33,100 nucleotides of DNA from positions 1 to 33,100 of the forward strand of contig JAKLKW010000039.1 of the NCBI GenBank assembly GCA_023150455.1, read 5' to 3'. This DNA comes from Alphaproteobacteria bacterium. GTDB lineage: Bacteria > Pseudomonadota > Alphaproteobacteria > JAEULC01. How positions within the stretch are numbered: the stretch's first letter is position 1; each line of letters begins with the position of its first letter. The position numbers were made by a program, and so were the translations under genes. The notes below the pieces were generated by a model. That model had not been told where the DNA came from, did no database searches, and worked only from the letters and a program-made list of their open reading frames with translations. Below are positions 17,397 through 25,175 of this stretch, piece after piece.

Positions 17397-18164
17397 CTAT
17401 TGGATCGTCTTGGGGCCGGCCATGTCGCCGCCGACGCCGCCTTCGGGCAGGATGCCGAGCCGGCGCGCGACCTCCTGGTAGGCCTCGGCCACGCCGCCGA
17501 GGTCGCGGCGGAAGCGGTCCTTGTCCATCTTCTCGTTGGTCTTGGCGTCCCAGATGCGGCAGTTGTCGGGGCTGATCTCGTCGGCCAGAACGATGCGCAT
17601 CTCCTCGTTCTCCCACAGGCGGCCGAACTCGAGCTTGAAGTCGACCAGCTTCATGCCGACGCCGAGGAACAGGCCCATCAGGAAGTCGTTGATGCGCAGG
17701 CTGAGGTTGAGGATGTCGTCGAGGTCCTGCGGCGTCGCCCAGCCGAATGCCGTGATGTGCTCCTCCGAGACCATCGGATCGCCGAGCTGGTCGTTCTTGT
17801 AGTAGTACTCGATGATCGAGCGCGGCAGCGCCTGGCCTTCCTCGATGCCGAAGCGCTTGGCGAGCGAGCCGGCCACGGTGTTGCGCACCACGACCTCGAT
17901 TGGGATGATCTCGACCTCGCGCACGAGCTGCTCGCGCATGTTGAGGCGGCGCACGAAATGCGTCGGGATGCCGATCTCGGCCAGGCGCAGCATCAGGTAT
18001 TCCGAGATGCGGTTGTTGAGCACGCCCTTGCCGGTGATCACGCCGCGCTTCTGGTTGTTGAAGGCGGTGGCGTCGTCCTTGAAGTACTGCACGAGCGTGC
18101 CGGGCTCGGGGCCTTCGAACAGGACCTTGGCCTTGCCCTCGTAGATGCGTCTGCGTCTCGCCAT
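17397..18164 (-). CDS. purC: Phosphoribosylaminoimidazole-succinocarboxamide synthase PurC
   Basis: PurC joins CAIR and aspartate with ATP to give SAICAR, the step after PurE. The 255-residue protein starts [13 protein letters not shown], a family hallmark, and continues with FKDDATAFN, the [10 protein letters not shown] loop, DFKLEFG and [14 protein letters not shown] at 18164 is preferred over the in-frame upstream codon at 18200 because the family begins there and GGGAG lies ten bases upstream. It heads the purC-purS-purQ-(higBA)-purL-bolA-grxD-SDR block and has its own promoter 90 bases upstream. Confidence 0.96.
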   Translation of the reverse strand: MARRRRIYEGKAKVLFEGPEPGTLVQYFKDDATAFNNQKRGVITGKGVLNNRISEYLMLRLAEIGIPTHFVRRLNMREQLVREVEIIPIEVVVRNTVAGSLAKRFGIEEGQALPRSIIEYYYKNDQLGDPMVSEEHITAFGWATPQDLDDILNLSLRINDFLMGLFLGVGMKLVDFKLEFGRLWENEEMRIVLADEISPDNCRIWDAKTNEKMDKDRFRRDLGGVAEAYQEVARRLGILPEGGVGGDMAGPKTIQ

Positions 18165-18253
18165 GATGTGGAAACTCCCGCGGCATAGGGCCGCCGCCAC
18201 GGAGCGTCGGCAAGCGCCGCTTCAAAGGGGACGACGGCCGGGCCGACGCCGCC

Positions 18254-18282
18254 TCTATAGCAACCTCCCGCCCCTGGCACAA
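18254..18282 (-). promoter_or_regulatory. Promoter of the purC operon
   Basis: On the minus strand TTGTGC (18277-18282), a 17-base spacer and TATAGA (18254-18259). The -35 lies only four bases from the palindrome that probably ends the upstream gene. The leader would be about 80 bases. Confidence 0.5.
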
Positions 18283-18286
18283 TGAC

Positions 18287-18314
18287 GGGCCGGGATTCCG
18301 CGGAATCCCGGCCC
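18287..18314 (-). terminator. 28-bp perfect palindrome, probable terminator of the NRDE gene
   Basis: GGGCCGGGATTCCG (18287-18300) is followed at once by its exact reverse complement (18301-18314). It lies ten bases downstream of the NRDE stop on the minus strand. The sequence after it (GTCATTGTG) has only scattered T residues, so termination may be weak, or the dyad may instead bind a protein near the purC promoter. Confidence 0.5.
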
Positions 18315-18324
18315 CGCGGCGCGG

Positions 18325-19080
18325 TCAACCCACGGCCAGGTCGCGGTACGGGACCCGGTCCGGCCGGCCGGCGGCGAATCGGAAGACCGGCTTGACCCCG
18401 GCGCGGCCGATCGCCGGCAGGGCCGCCAGCGTGCTCGATACCGTGCCGAAGCCCGAGGGCAGAACGAAATTCATCGCTCCTTCCGGCCCGGTGTCGGCGG
18501 CGCGCTCGGCGCTCGCCATCAGCCGTTCCCAGCCCGCCCAGTCGCCGCGATCGGGATCGGGCGTGGCGGCGTCGACGAAGCGGGGACGATGGAAGGCGAT
18601 GCGCGGCGAGGACGGATCGTCCGGCTCGCGCGATGTAAGCATCGTGATGCCTTCCTTCAAGGATTGGATCCGCACCGGCTGCCCGTCGCCGCGATGGGCC
18701 GCATAGAACGCGTGCCGGTTGTCGGCCACGACCATGTTGAACGCACGATAGGAATCCGGCCGCAGCTCCGACAGGACCAGCGCGGCCGCCGCGGCGTCGG
18801 CATGATCGAGCGCCAGCAGGACCAGCTCGCCGCGGCTGCGCTTGCCGTCGGCGGGACCGAGCGTGCCCTGGCGGTTGAGGATGCCGGCGACCACGCCGTG
18901 GTCGTTGATGCCCATCCACGACCCGCCGGCAAGGTCGTCGCGCCCGGCCAGCACCTCGGGCCGGTCGGGCCAGTGCCGGGCCGGCGCGCTCCACGGCCGC
19001 GTCATCATTTCGTCGCGATTGGCGCCGAGGATCACCGGCCAGACATGGCCGGGCCGGCGCAGGACCACCAGCGTGCACAT
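18325..19080 (-). CDS. NRDE-family protein (TANGO2-like)
   Basis: A 251-residue member of the NRDE/TANGO2 family, named for the motif present here at 21-24 (GANRDE). Cys 2 directly after the initiator Met resembles the nucleophile of N-terminal nucleophile hydrolases, whose fold the family may share. SWMGINDHGVVAGILNRQG and the SRGELVLLAL stretch are also typical. The molecular role is unsettled: animal TANGO2 has been linked to heme transport and lipid metabolism. ATG at 19080 is required to put Cys at position 2. It diverges from the DUF1476 gene across 86 bases and lies upstream of purC on the same strand, separated by a palindrome. Confidence 0.9.
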   Translation of the reverse strand: MCTLVVLRRPGHVWPVILGANRDEMMTRPWSAPARHWPDRPEVLAGRDDLAGGSWMGINDHGVVAGILNRQGTLGPADGKRSRGELVLLALDHADAAAAALVLSELRPDSYRAFNMVVADNRHAFYAAHRGDGQPVRIQSLKEGITMLTSREPDDPSSPRIAFHRPRFVDAATPDPDRGDWAGWERLMASAERAADTGPEGAMNFVLPSGFGTVSSTLAALPAIGRAGVKPVFRFAAGRPDRVPYRDLAVG

Positions 19081-19166
19081 GGACGGCGTCTTTTCCTCTT
19101 CGCTTCCCGGCCCGGGTCCCTATATTACTTGATGCCGCTATCGCACGGGAGCAAGGGACCTAGACG

Positions 19167-19487
19167 ATGTCCACGTTCGACGAACGCCAGAAGGGCTTTG
19201 AAACCAAGTTCAAGCACGACCAGGAGACGGCGTTCAAGATCACCGCCCGGCGCAACAAGCTGATCGGCTTGTGGACCGCCAAGCAGCTCGGCCTCGAGGG
19301 CGCGGCCGCCGAGAACTACGCCAAGTCCGTGGTCGCCGCCGACATGGAGAAGCCGGGCGACGCGGACGTCGTCGCCAAGATCCTGAAGGACCTGGCGGCC
19401 AAGGGGATCCAGCTGACCGAGCACCGCATCCGCTCCGAGATGGACGCGCTCGCGGCCGAGGCGCGCAAGCAGATCACGGGGAAGTAG
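19167..19487 (+). CDS. DUF1476 protein, F1F0-ATPase zeta inhibitor subunit
   Basis: A 106-residue, all-helical protein starting MSTFDERQKGFETKFKHDQE, the typical DUF1476 N-terminus. In Paracoccus denitrificans this family is the zeta subunit, which inserts its N-terminal helix into F1 to stop ATP hydrolysis. The same role is likely but inferred. AAGGGA lies about ten bases before ATG 19167. TATATT (19121-19126) could be its -10 box. It is a single gene away from any atp genes in this window, as usual for this family, and converges with maiA 21 bases on. Confidence 0.93.
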   Translation: MSTFDERQKGFETKFKHDQETAFKITARRNKLIGLWTAKQLGLEGAAAENYAKSVVAADMEKPGDADVVAKILKDLAAKGIQLTEHRIRSEMDALAAEARKQITGK

Positions 19488-19508
19488 GGCGCCCTATTCC
19501 GCGCCTGC

Positions 19509-20147
19509 CTATTCCGCATCCGGCTGGTTCTGCGGCTGCGCCTTCTGGAAGGCGGGCAGGCCGAGGCATTCCGCGTTGATGCGGGCGATGGTCGGGAACT
19601 TCGACATGTCGGTGTCGACGCGCGCGGCGTTGGCGACCTGCGGCACCAGGCAGATGTCGGCGAGGCCCGGCGCGTCGGCGTGGCAGAAGCGGCCGGTGTC
19701 GCGGCTGCCCGCGAGCATCTGCTCGATCGCGGCGAAGCCGGTCTCGATCCAGTGCAGGTACCAGGCGTCGCGCGCCTTCTGGTCGAGCCCGAGCGTCTTC
19801 TCCAGATAGCCCAGCACGCGCGTGTTGTTGAGCGGGTGGATGTCGCAGGCGATGCTGAGCGCCAGCGCCCGCACGCGCGCGCGCCCCTGCGCGTCGTCGG
19901 GCAGGAAGGGCGGGTTCGGCCGCGTCTCGTCCAGGTACTCGATGATCGCGAGCGACTGCGTCAGCACGCTGCTACCGTCCTCCAGCGTCGGGACCAGCTG
20001 CGCCGGGTTGAGCTTGCGGTAGGCGTCGGAGAACTGGTCGCCACGCCGGAGATGCAGCGAGCGCTGGCCGTAGTCGAGCCCCTTCAGGTTGAGCGCGATG
20101 CGGACGCGATAGGCGGCGGAAGAGCGGAAGTACCCGTGCAGCAGCAT
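19509..20147 (-). CDS. maiA: Maleylacetoacetate isomerase (zeta-class glutathione S-transferase)
   Basis: The glutathione-dependent isomerase converts maleylacetoacetate to fumarylacetoacetate, the third step of homogentisate breakdown here. The 212-residue protein begins MLLHGYFRSSAAYRVRIALNLKG, with the zeta-class SSxxYRVR active-site segment (9-16). It has the thioredoxin-fold LVPTLEDG and QSLAIIEYLDE stretches and a GST C-terminal helical domain with ADICLVPQV. ATG at 20147 follows GGAGA. It is the last gene of the hppD-hmgA-fah-VOC-maiA operon, 26 bases after the VOC gene. The frame continues open upstream through VOC, but that part is a shadow. Confidence 0.95.
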   Translation of the reverse strand: MLLHGYFRSSAAYRVRIALNLKGLDYGQRSLHLRRGDQFSDAYRKLNPAQLVPTLEDGSSVLTQSLAIIEYLDETRPNPPFLPDDAQGRARVRALALSIACDIHPLNNTRVLGYLEKTLGLDQKARDAWYLHWIETGFAAIEQMLAGSRDTGRFCHADAPGLADICLVPQVANAARVDTDMSKFPTIARINAECLGLPAFQKAQPQNQPDAE

Positions 20148-20173
20148 GTCTGGTCTCCGATGGGCCGCGCGCG

Positions 20174-21067
20174 TCAGGACGCCTCGGCGAGCTCGATGGC
20201 GACGCCTGACGCGCCGATGGGGTCGATGATCAGCGCGCCGCGATGCCGGCGGTACGGCACGCCGTTGCCGCGCAGCAGCTTCTCCGCCCGGTCGACGTCG
20301 GCCACGGCAACGCGATAGGCGACGAAGACCGGGCTGTCGGCCGGGCCGGGCAGGTTCATCTCGGGCAGGCGCTCGGTGAGCGCGTCGGCGCCCAGCACCA
20401 GAAGCGTGCCCAGCGCCGTGCGCACCGTCAGCCCGCCGGGCGAGGCCGCCACGCCGTCCTCGCCCTGCAGCCGGGCGAAGAAGCCGGCGAGCGCGGCGGG
20501 GTCGGGCGCGCGCATCACCACCTCGCTCACCGCCCGCGCGCCGTTGGCATGGCGCTGGTATTCCGGCTTCCAGAAATACTGGGGCGCGTGCTGCTGGCAG
20601 CAGAAGAACGCGGCCTCGGGCATCGCCTTGTGCGTGACGAAGGCGAGCGAGAAGGCGACGCGCGCCGAGCTGCCGTCGGGCAGCTTCGCCTGGCGCTCGA
20701 AGTCGAACGGCGGATAGGTGTCGAGCCCGGCCGCGCGGAACCGGGCCTGGTCGGCGCGCGCGTCGCGGCTCTGGAACACGAGTTGCGACATGCCCTCGCG
20801 CCGCTTCAGGAATTCGGCGTTGAACCAGCCGAAGCTGAACGCGCCCGGTGCCGGCCGTGCGATCTTCGCCGGGTCGTCCACCGCGAGCAGCTCGAGGAAA
20901 TTGCCCTGGAATTGCACCAGCGAGTTCGCGGTGCCCCAGGGATGCACGGCGCGCGGCGTGCATGTGAAGCCGAGGCGCGCGTAGAACGCACGCGCGGCAT
21001 CGAGATCGCGCACGCACAGGACCAGGTGATCGATGCCGCGGTCGCCGGCGATTCGGGCTGGGGTCAT
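20174..21067 (-). CDS. VOC-superfamily (glyoxalase-like) protein of unknown substrate
   Basis: A 297-residue protein of the vicinal-oxygen-chelate superfamily. The first module (GIDHLVLCVRDLDAARAFYARLGF, 11-34) carries the N-terminal metal-type His. A second module begins near 180 (ARAVSEVVMRAPDPAALAGFFARL). The domain resembles the glyoxalase-like family found beside aromatic-degradation genes. No specific reaction can be assigned. Its place between the FAH-family hydrolase (49-base gap) and maiA (26-base gap) argues for a role in tyrosine or homogentisate catabolism, for example handling a side product. The middle region has an unusual FFCCQQHAPQYFWKPEYQ segment, which might be substrate-binding. 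Confidence 0.85.
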   Translation of the reverse strand: MTPARIAGDRGIDHLVLCVRDLDAARAFYARLGFTCTPRAVHPWGTANSLVQFQGNFLELLAVDDPAKIARPAPGAFSFGWFNAEFLKRREGMSQLVFQSRDARADQARFRAAGLDTYPPFDFERQAKLPDGSSARVAFSLAFVTHKAMPEAAFFCCQQHAPQYFWKPEYQRHANGARAVSEVVMRAPDPAALAGFFARLQGEDGVAASPGGLTVRTALGTLLVLGADALTERLPEMNLPGPADSPVFVAYRVAVADVDRAEKLLRGNGVPYRRHRGALIIDPIGASGVAIELAEAS

Positions 21068-21116
21068 CGTCCGCGGTTTTAGGTGCGCCGCGCAGGCGCG
21101 TCAATTCGCCGGCGGT

Positions 21117-22112
21117 TCAATTCGGGGGCGTGTAGGACATGATCGTCTGGTCGATGGCGCCGAAGATCGACTGGCCGCGGGCGTCGAGCATCTCGATCCG
21201 GATGCGGTCGCCGAAACGCATGAACGGCGTCGATGGCTTGCCCTGCTCGATCGTCTCGATCATGCGCCGCTCGGCGATGCAGGACGACCCGACCGAGCGG
21301 TCGCGGTTGGCGACGGTGCCGGAGCCGACGATCGTGCCGGCGGCCAGCGCCCGCGTCCTGGCCGCGTGCGCGATCAGGCGCGGAAAATCGAACGTCATGT
21401 CGGCACCGGCGTTCGGCCGGCCGAACTCCCGGCCGTTCAGCGCGCTGATCAGATGCAGGTTGACCTTGCCGCCGTCCCAGGCGTCGCCCAGCTCCGCCGG
21501 CTCGACCGCCACCGGCGAAAAGGAAGAGGCCGGCTTGGACTGGAAGAAGCCGAAGCCCTTGGCCAGCTCGCCGGGGATCAGGTTCCGCAAGCTCACGTCG
21601 TTGACCAGCATCAGCAGCTTGATGTGATGCCGCGCCTGGTCGGGCGTGATGCCCATCGGCACGTCGTCGGTGATCGCGGCGACCTCCGCCTCGAAGTCGA
21701 TGCCCCAGTCCTCGCTCTGGCAGGGCACCGGGTCGGTGGGCCCGAGGAATCCGTCCGAGCCGCCCTGGTACATCAGCGGGTCGGTCCAGAAGCTTTGCGG
21801 CATCTCGGCGCCGCGCGCCTTGCGCACCAGCTCGACATGCACGACATAGGCGCTGCCGTCGGCCCATTGATAGGCGCGCGGCAAGGGGCTCATCGCCTTT
21901 CTCGGATCGAAGCGCCTGGCATTCCTGATCTCGCCCTGGTTCAGCAGGCGATAGATCGAACGCAGCTCGCCGGCGACGTCGTTCCAGCGGTCGAGCGCCT
22001 GCTGCATCGTCCTGGCGATGCGCGGCACCGGCGCGCACAGCGCGAGATCGCGGCTGACGACGACGAGCGCGCCGTCGCGGGAATCCTTCTTCTTCAGCGT
22101 GGCGAGCTTCAT
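21117..22112 (-). CDS. Fumarylacetoacetate hydrolase (FAH) family protein
   Basis: Likely cleaves fumarylacetoacetate to fumarate and acetoacetate, the last step of the pathway. The 331-residue protein has the FAH core: DWGIDFEAEVAAITDDVP with the metal-binding acidic residues, VNDVSLRNLIPGELAKGFGFFQSKPA, and the late GSGTVANRDRSVGSSC stretch. It is shorter than the animal-type FAH (about 420) and matches the compact type found with hmgA in alphaproteobacteria. ATG at 22112 overlaps the hmgA stop (ATGA). It precedes the VOC gene by 49 bases. The substrate is inferred from the operon. Confidence 0.92.
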   Translation of the reverse strand: MKLATLKKKDSRDGALVVVSRDLALCAPVPRIARTMQQALDRWNDVAGELRSIYRLLNQGEIRNARRFDPRKAMSPLPRAYQWADGSAYVVHVELVRKARGAEMPQSFWTDPLMYQGGSDGFLGPTDPVPCQSEDWGIDFEAEVAAITDDVPMGITPDQARHHIKLLMLVNDVSLRNLIPGELAKGFGFFQSKPASSFSPVAVEPAELGDAWDGGKVNLHLISALNGREFGRPNAGADMTFDFPRLIAHAARTRALAAGTIVGSGTVANRDRSVGSSCIAERRMIETIEQGKPSTPFMRFGDRIRIEMLDARGQSIFGAIDQTIMSYTPPN

Positions 22113-23263
22113 TCGGCGGCCTGCGGCCGGGGCTGCCAGGACCTCACGTAGCCCGGCCACTCCACGCCCTCGGGCAAAGGACCGGCCTCGAGCGCGTCGC
22201 GCGTGTCGACCATGACCGCGACCTCGTCGGTCTCCCGGCGCGCCGCCTTGGCGCCCGCCGCGAACGCCTTGGGATGCGGCCCGTGCGGGAAGCCGCAGGG
22301 ATGCAGGGTCACCATGCCGGGATGGATGTTGTCGCGGCTGAAGAAGCTGCCGCGGTGATAGAAGATCATCTCGTCGTAGTCGTCGTTGTTGTGGAAGAAC
22401 GGCACCTTCAGCGCGCCGGGATCGGATTCGATCGGGCGCGGGCAGAAGGTGCAGACGACGAAGCGCCCGCCGACGAAGGTCGTGTGCGCCGAAGGCGGCA
22501 GGTGGTAGCGGTGGCTCATGATCGGGCGGATGTCGCGCCAGTTGATGCGCACCGGCGCCAGGTCGCCGTGCCAGCCGACGACGTCGAGCGGGTTGTAGGG
22601 ATAGGTCACGGTCGAGACGGCGCCCCGCCGCTTGATGCGCACCTTCCATTCGCGCCCGCCCCTGGCGCCCGACTGCTGCTCCTTGAACGCGTCGTCGAGC
22701 CGGGGCGTGTCGAGCATCGCCGGGTCGAAGATCGCGTGGTTGCCGACCAGGCCCTTCTCCGGCAGGCGATAGGAATCGTTGGTCGCCTCGACCAGCAGCG
22801 CCGTCACCGGCTGGGTCGCCTCGATGCGCCACTGCGTGCCGCGCGGCAGCATGATGTAGTCGCCGTCGCGGAACGCGAGATGGCCGAAGTCGCAGTAGAG
22901 ATGCCCGGCGCCCTCGTGCACGAACATCAGCTCGTCGCCGTCGCCGTTGCGCGCGAGGTCGCGCATGTCGCCGTCGGCGCGCCACAGGCGGATGCGGCAA
23001 TGCGCGTTGTGCAGCACGTCGACCGCGTCCCACGGCGAGTTGGCGACCGAGTTGAGCTTGGTGAGATCGAAGGCGCGCGGCTTCAGCGGCCCTTCCCAGT
23101 CGCTCCAGCCGGTCGGCGGATGCGCGTGGTGGAACTGGGCCGAGGGGCCGAAGAAGCCCTCCTTCGACATCTCGCGCTCGTAGGTCCCGCTCGGCAGGTC
23201 GGTATGCGCCTGGCGCGACGCCGTGCCCTCGACGCGCGGGAAGGAAATCCAGCGTTTGGTCAT
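22109..23263 (-). CDS. hmgA: Homogentisate 1,2-dioxygenase
   Basis: A non-heme iron enzyme that opens the ring of homogentisate to give maleylacetoacetate. The 384-residue protein is the compact bacterial form. Iron-ligand segments are visible: KVPFFHNNDDYDEMIFYHRGSF and HPCGFPHGPHPKAF. The cupin core includes FVHEGAGHLYCDFGHLAFRDGDYIMLPRGTQW (split here for length: FVHEGAGHLYCDFG, then DGDYIMLPRGTQW). ATG at 23263 has AAGGGA nine bases upstream. A GTG at 23290 would add nine residues and run into the repeat region. It lies second in the operon, with a 124-base gap after hppD that holds palindromic repeats. Confidence 0.95.
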   Translation of the reverse strand: MTKRWISFPRVEGTASRQAHTDLPSGTYEREMSKEGFFGPSAQFHHAHPPTGWSDWEGPLKPRAFDLTKLNSVANSPWDAVDVLHNAHCRIRLWRADGDMRDLARNGDGDELMFVHEGAGHLYCDFGHLAFRDGDYIMLPRGTQWRIEATQPVTALLVEATNDSYRLPEKGLVGNHAIFDPAMLDTPRLDDAFKEQQSGARGGREWKVRIKRRGAVSTVTYPYNPLDVVGWHGDLAPVRINWRDIRPIMSHRYHLPPSAHTTFVGGRFVVCTFCPRPIESDPGALKVPFFHNNDDYDEMIFYHRGSFFSRDNIHPGMVTLHPCGFPHGPHPKAFAAGAKAARRETDEVAVMVDTRDALEAGPLPEGVEWPGYVRSWQPRPQAAE

Positions 23264-23285
23264 GCCTGCGTTTCCCTTGTGCGGG

Positions 23286-23378
23286 CTCACCCTTCGGCCC
23301 TTCGAAAAGCCCGGGGCCCAGGGTGAGGACTCCTTGTTCGGGATGTTACCTCATCCCGAGCTTGTCGAAGGACGGGTG
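23286..23378. repeat. Composite palindromic repeat between hppD and hmgA
   Basis: Two degenerate units lie side by side. In the first, CTCACCCT (23286-23293) pairs with AGGGTGAG (23320-23327), with inner GGCCC/GGGCC pairs. The second (23349-23378) contains TCATCCCGAGCTTGTCGAAG, ending GACGGGTG. The second unit resembles the dispersed half-site (TCATCCTGAGCTTGTCGAAGG-like) that I recall from many alphaproteobacterial genomes. It is transcribed as part of the operon. Confidence 0.7.
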
Positions 23379-23387
23379 CACCGACCG

Positions 23388-24458
23388 TCACCCCGCCTTC
23401 AGCACGCCGCGGCGGATCTGGTCGAGCTCGATCGATTCGAACAGCGCCTTGAAGTTGCCCTCGCCGAAGCCTTCGTTGCCTTTCCGCTGGATCACCTCGA
23501 AGAAGATCGGGCCGATCACGGTGGCGGTGAAGATCTGCAGCAGCAGGCCGCCGCCCTTGGTCGGCGCGCCGTCGATCAGGATGCGGTTGCGCTTCAGCCG
23601 CTCGAGGTCCTCGCCGTGCCCGGGCAGGCGCTGGTCGACGCCCTCGTAATAGGTGTCCGGCACGTCCTGGAAGGCGACGCCGCCGCGGCCGAGCGCCTCG
23701 ACCGTGGCATAGATGTCGTCGGTCGTCAGCGCGATGTGCTGGATGCCCTCGCCGTGATAGGCGCTGAGGTATTCCTGGATCTGCGACTTGTCGTCGGAGG
23801 ACTCGTTGATCGGGATGCGGATCTTGCCGCAGGGGCTGGTCATCGCCTTGGACTTCAGGCCCGTCAGCTTGCCCTCGATGTCGAAGTAGCGGATCTCGCG
23901 GAAATTGAACAGGCGCTCGTAGAACTCGGCCCATTCCGCCATGCGGCCGCGATGCACGTTGTGCGTCAGGTGGTCGATCGCCGTCAGGCCGACGCCTTTC
24001 GGGTGGCGCTCGGCGCCTTCGATCGGCACGAAATCGACGTCGTAGATCGTGCCGCGCGGGCCATAGCGGTCGACCAGGTAGATCAGGCTGTCGCCGATGC
24101 CCTTGATCGCCGGGATGTTGAGCTCCATCGGCCCGACCTTGCCCTCGACGCCCCAGGCGCCGAGCTCGAGCGCGCGCTTGTAAGCCTTGCCGGCGTCGGC
24201 GACGCGGAAGGCGATGGCGCAGACCGACGGCCCGTGCAGGCGGGCGAAGCTCTGGGCGAAGCTCTCGGGCTCGGCGTTGACGACGAAGTTGACGTCGCCC
24301 TGGCGGTAGAGCGTGACGTCCTTCGAGCGGTGCCGGGCGACGGCGGCGAAGCCCATGGACCGGAACAGCCGGCCCAGGGCCGCCGTGTCGGGCGCGGTGT
24401 ATTCGACGAACTCGAACCCGTCCGTGCCCATCGGATTGATCGTCGTGATCTCGGCCAT
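23388..24458 (-). CDS. hppD: 4-hydroxyphenylpyruvate dioxygenase
   Basis: This Fe(II) enzyme converts 4-hydroxyphenylpyruvate to homogentisate, the entry step of the operon. It has 356 residues, a normal bacterial length. The iron ligands are in place: His 163 (AIDHLTHNV), His 241 ([12 protein letters not shown]) and Glu 321 ([10 protein letters not shown]). The C-terminal helix that gates the active site is present ([21 protein letters not shown]). ATG at 24458 is preceded by GGAAGGGAA. It is the first gene of the minus-strand operon, transcribed from a promoter whose spacer holds the MarR-type palindrome. Confidence 0.97.
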   Translation of the reverse strand: MAEITTINPMGTDGFEFVEYTAPDTAALGRLFRSMGFAAVARHRSKDVTLYRQGDVNFVVNAEPESFAQSFARLHGPSVCAIAFRVADAGKAYKRALELGAWGVEGKVGPMELNIPAIKGIGDSLIYLVDRYGPRGTIYDVDFVPIEGAERHPKGVGLTAIDHLTHNVHRGRMAEWAEFYERLFNFREIRYFDIEGKLTGLKSKAMTSPCGKIRIPINESSDDKSQIQEYLSAYHGEGIQHIALTTDDIYATVEALGRGGVAFQDVPDTYYEGVDQRLPGHGEDLERLKRNRILIDGAPTKGGGLLLQIFTATVIGPIFFEVIQRKGNEGFGEGNFKALFESIELDQIRRGVLKAG

Positions 24459-24484
24459 GGCTTGGGTTCCCTTCCCGGTATCGC

Positions 24485-24514
24485 TTGACCGCGATGCCGT
24501 GTTTCCGGGATTAT
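24485..24514 (+). promoter_or_regulatory. Candidate promoter of marR (leaderless)
   Basis: TTGACC (24485-24490), an 18-base spacer and GATTAT (24509-24514). Initiation would fall within a few bases of the ATG at 24523, leaving no room for a ribosome site. Confidence 0.5.
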
Positions 24515-24538
24515 AGTTTCAAATGAAACCAATTTCCA
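24510..24538 (-). promoter_or_regulatory. Promoter of the hppD operon
   Basis: On the minus strand TGGAAA (24533-24538), a 17-base spacer and a perfect TATAAT (24510-24515). The -35 lies inside the marR coding sequence. The expected leader is about 45 bases. Confidence 0.6.
24516..24529. promoter_or_regulatory. Probable MarR operator
   Basis: GTTTCA-AA-TGAAAC is a perfect six-base inverted repeat with a two-base centre. It fills the spacer of the hppD promoter and covers the marR start codon (24523-24525). A bound regulator would block both genes, which fits autoregulated repression; binding is inferred. Confidence 0.65.
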
Positions 24539-25050
24539 CCCGGGCCGCGCACGCGCGGGGCGGCGCGTCCGGGGAATTGCCCCGGGAACGGCTCGCGCTC
24601 GAGCGTTTCCTGCCCTACCGCCTGTCGATCCTGGCCAACACGGTGAGCTCGGGCCTGGCGCGCGTCTATGCGCGGCGCTTCCAGCTGAGCATCCCGGAAT
24701 GGCGCGTGATGGCGGTGCTCGGCGGATTCGGGCCGCAATCGGCCAACGAGATCTGCGGGCGCACGGCGATGGACAAGGTCAGGGTCAGCCGCGCCGTCGC
24801 CCGGCTGCTGCGCGCCGGCCGGATCAAGCGCCGGTCGGACGCGAAGGACCGCCGGCGGGCGAGCCTGGCGCTGACGGCCAAGGGCATCGCCGTGCACGAC
24901 CGGATCGTGCCGCTGGCGCGCGCGACCGAGGCGCGGCTGATCGCCGTGCTGTCGGCCGAGGAACGCGCCGTGTTCGACCGCCTGGTCGCCACGCTGCAGG
25001 CCGAGGCGCATGCGCTGCTGGCGGAGGACCGGCCCGACCCGCGCGGCTAA
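24523..25050 (+). CDS. MarR-family transcriptional regulator of homogentisate operon
   Basis: A 175-residue winged-helix regulator. The fold starts near residue 28 (ERFLPYRLSILANTVSSGLARVYARRF). It continues with the recognition region (SANEICGRTAMDKVRVSRAVARLLRAGRI) and the wing (RRSDAKDRRRASLALTAKG). MarR proteins bind palindromes as dimers and release them on binding aromatic ligands. The ligand here is probably a tyrosine-pathway intermediate, inferred from the divergent hppD operon. ATG at 24523 sits within the operator; no ribosome site is possible if the predicted promoter is right. The first 22 residues are not conserved, so a downstream TTG (near 24579) is an alternative start. Confidence 0.9.
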   Translation: MKPISTRAAHARGGASGELPRERLALERFLPYRLSILANTVSSGLARVYARRFQLSIPEWRVMAVLGGFGPQSANEICGRTAMDKVRVSRAVARLLRAGRIKRRSDAKDRRRASLALTAKGIAVHDRIVPLARATEARLIAVLSAEERAVFDRLVATLQAEAHALLAEDRPDPRG

Positions 25051-25072
25051 GCCTTTGATTCCACTGAACCGG

Positions 25073-25100
25073 TTGCAGCGCAGCGAGCCCATGCTATAAG
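25073..25100 (+). promoter_or_regulatory. Promoter of aroQ-accB-accC-aat
   Basis: TTGCAG (25073-25078), a 16-base spacer and TATAAG (25095-25100). It has the same -35 and spacing as the purE promoter. Transcription would start near 25107. Confidence 0.55.
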
Positions 25101-25175
25101 GCGTTCCGCCGGTGGCGCAGCCAGGGACTATCCGCGCCGGCATCCCCGATGCTTCGAGCCCGAGGACAACGACGC

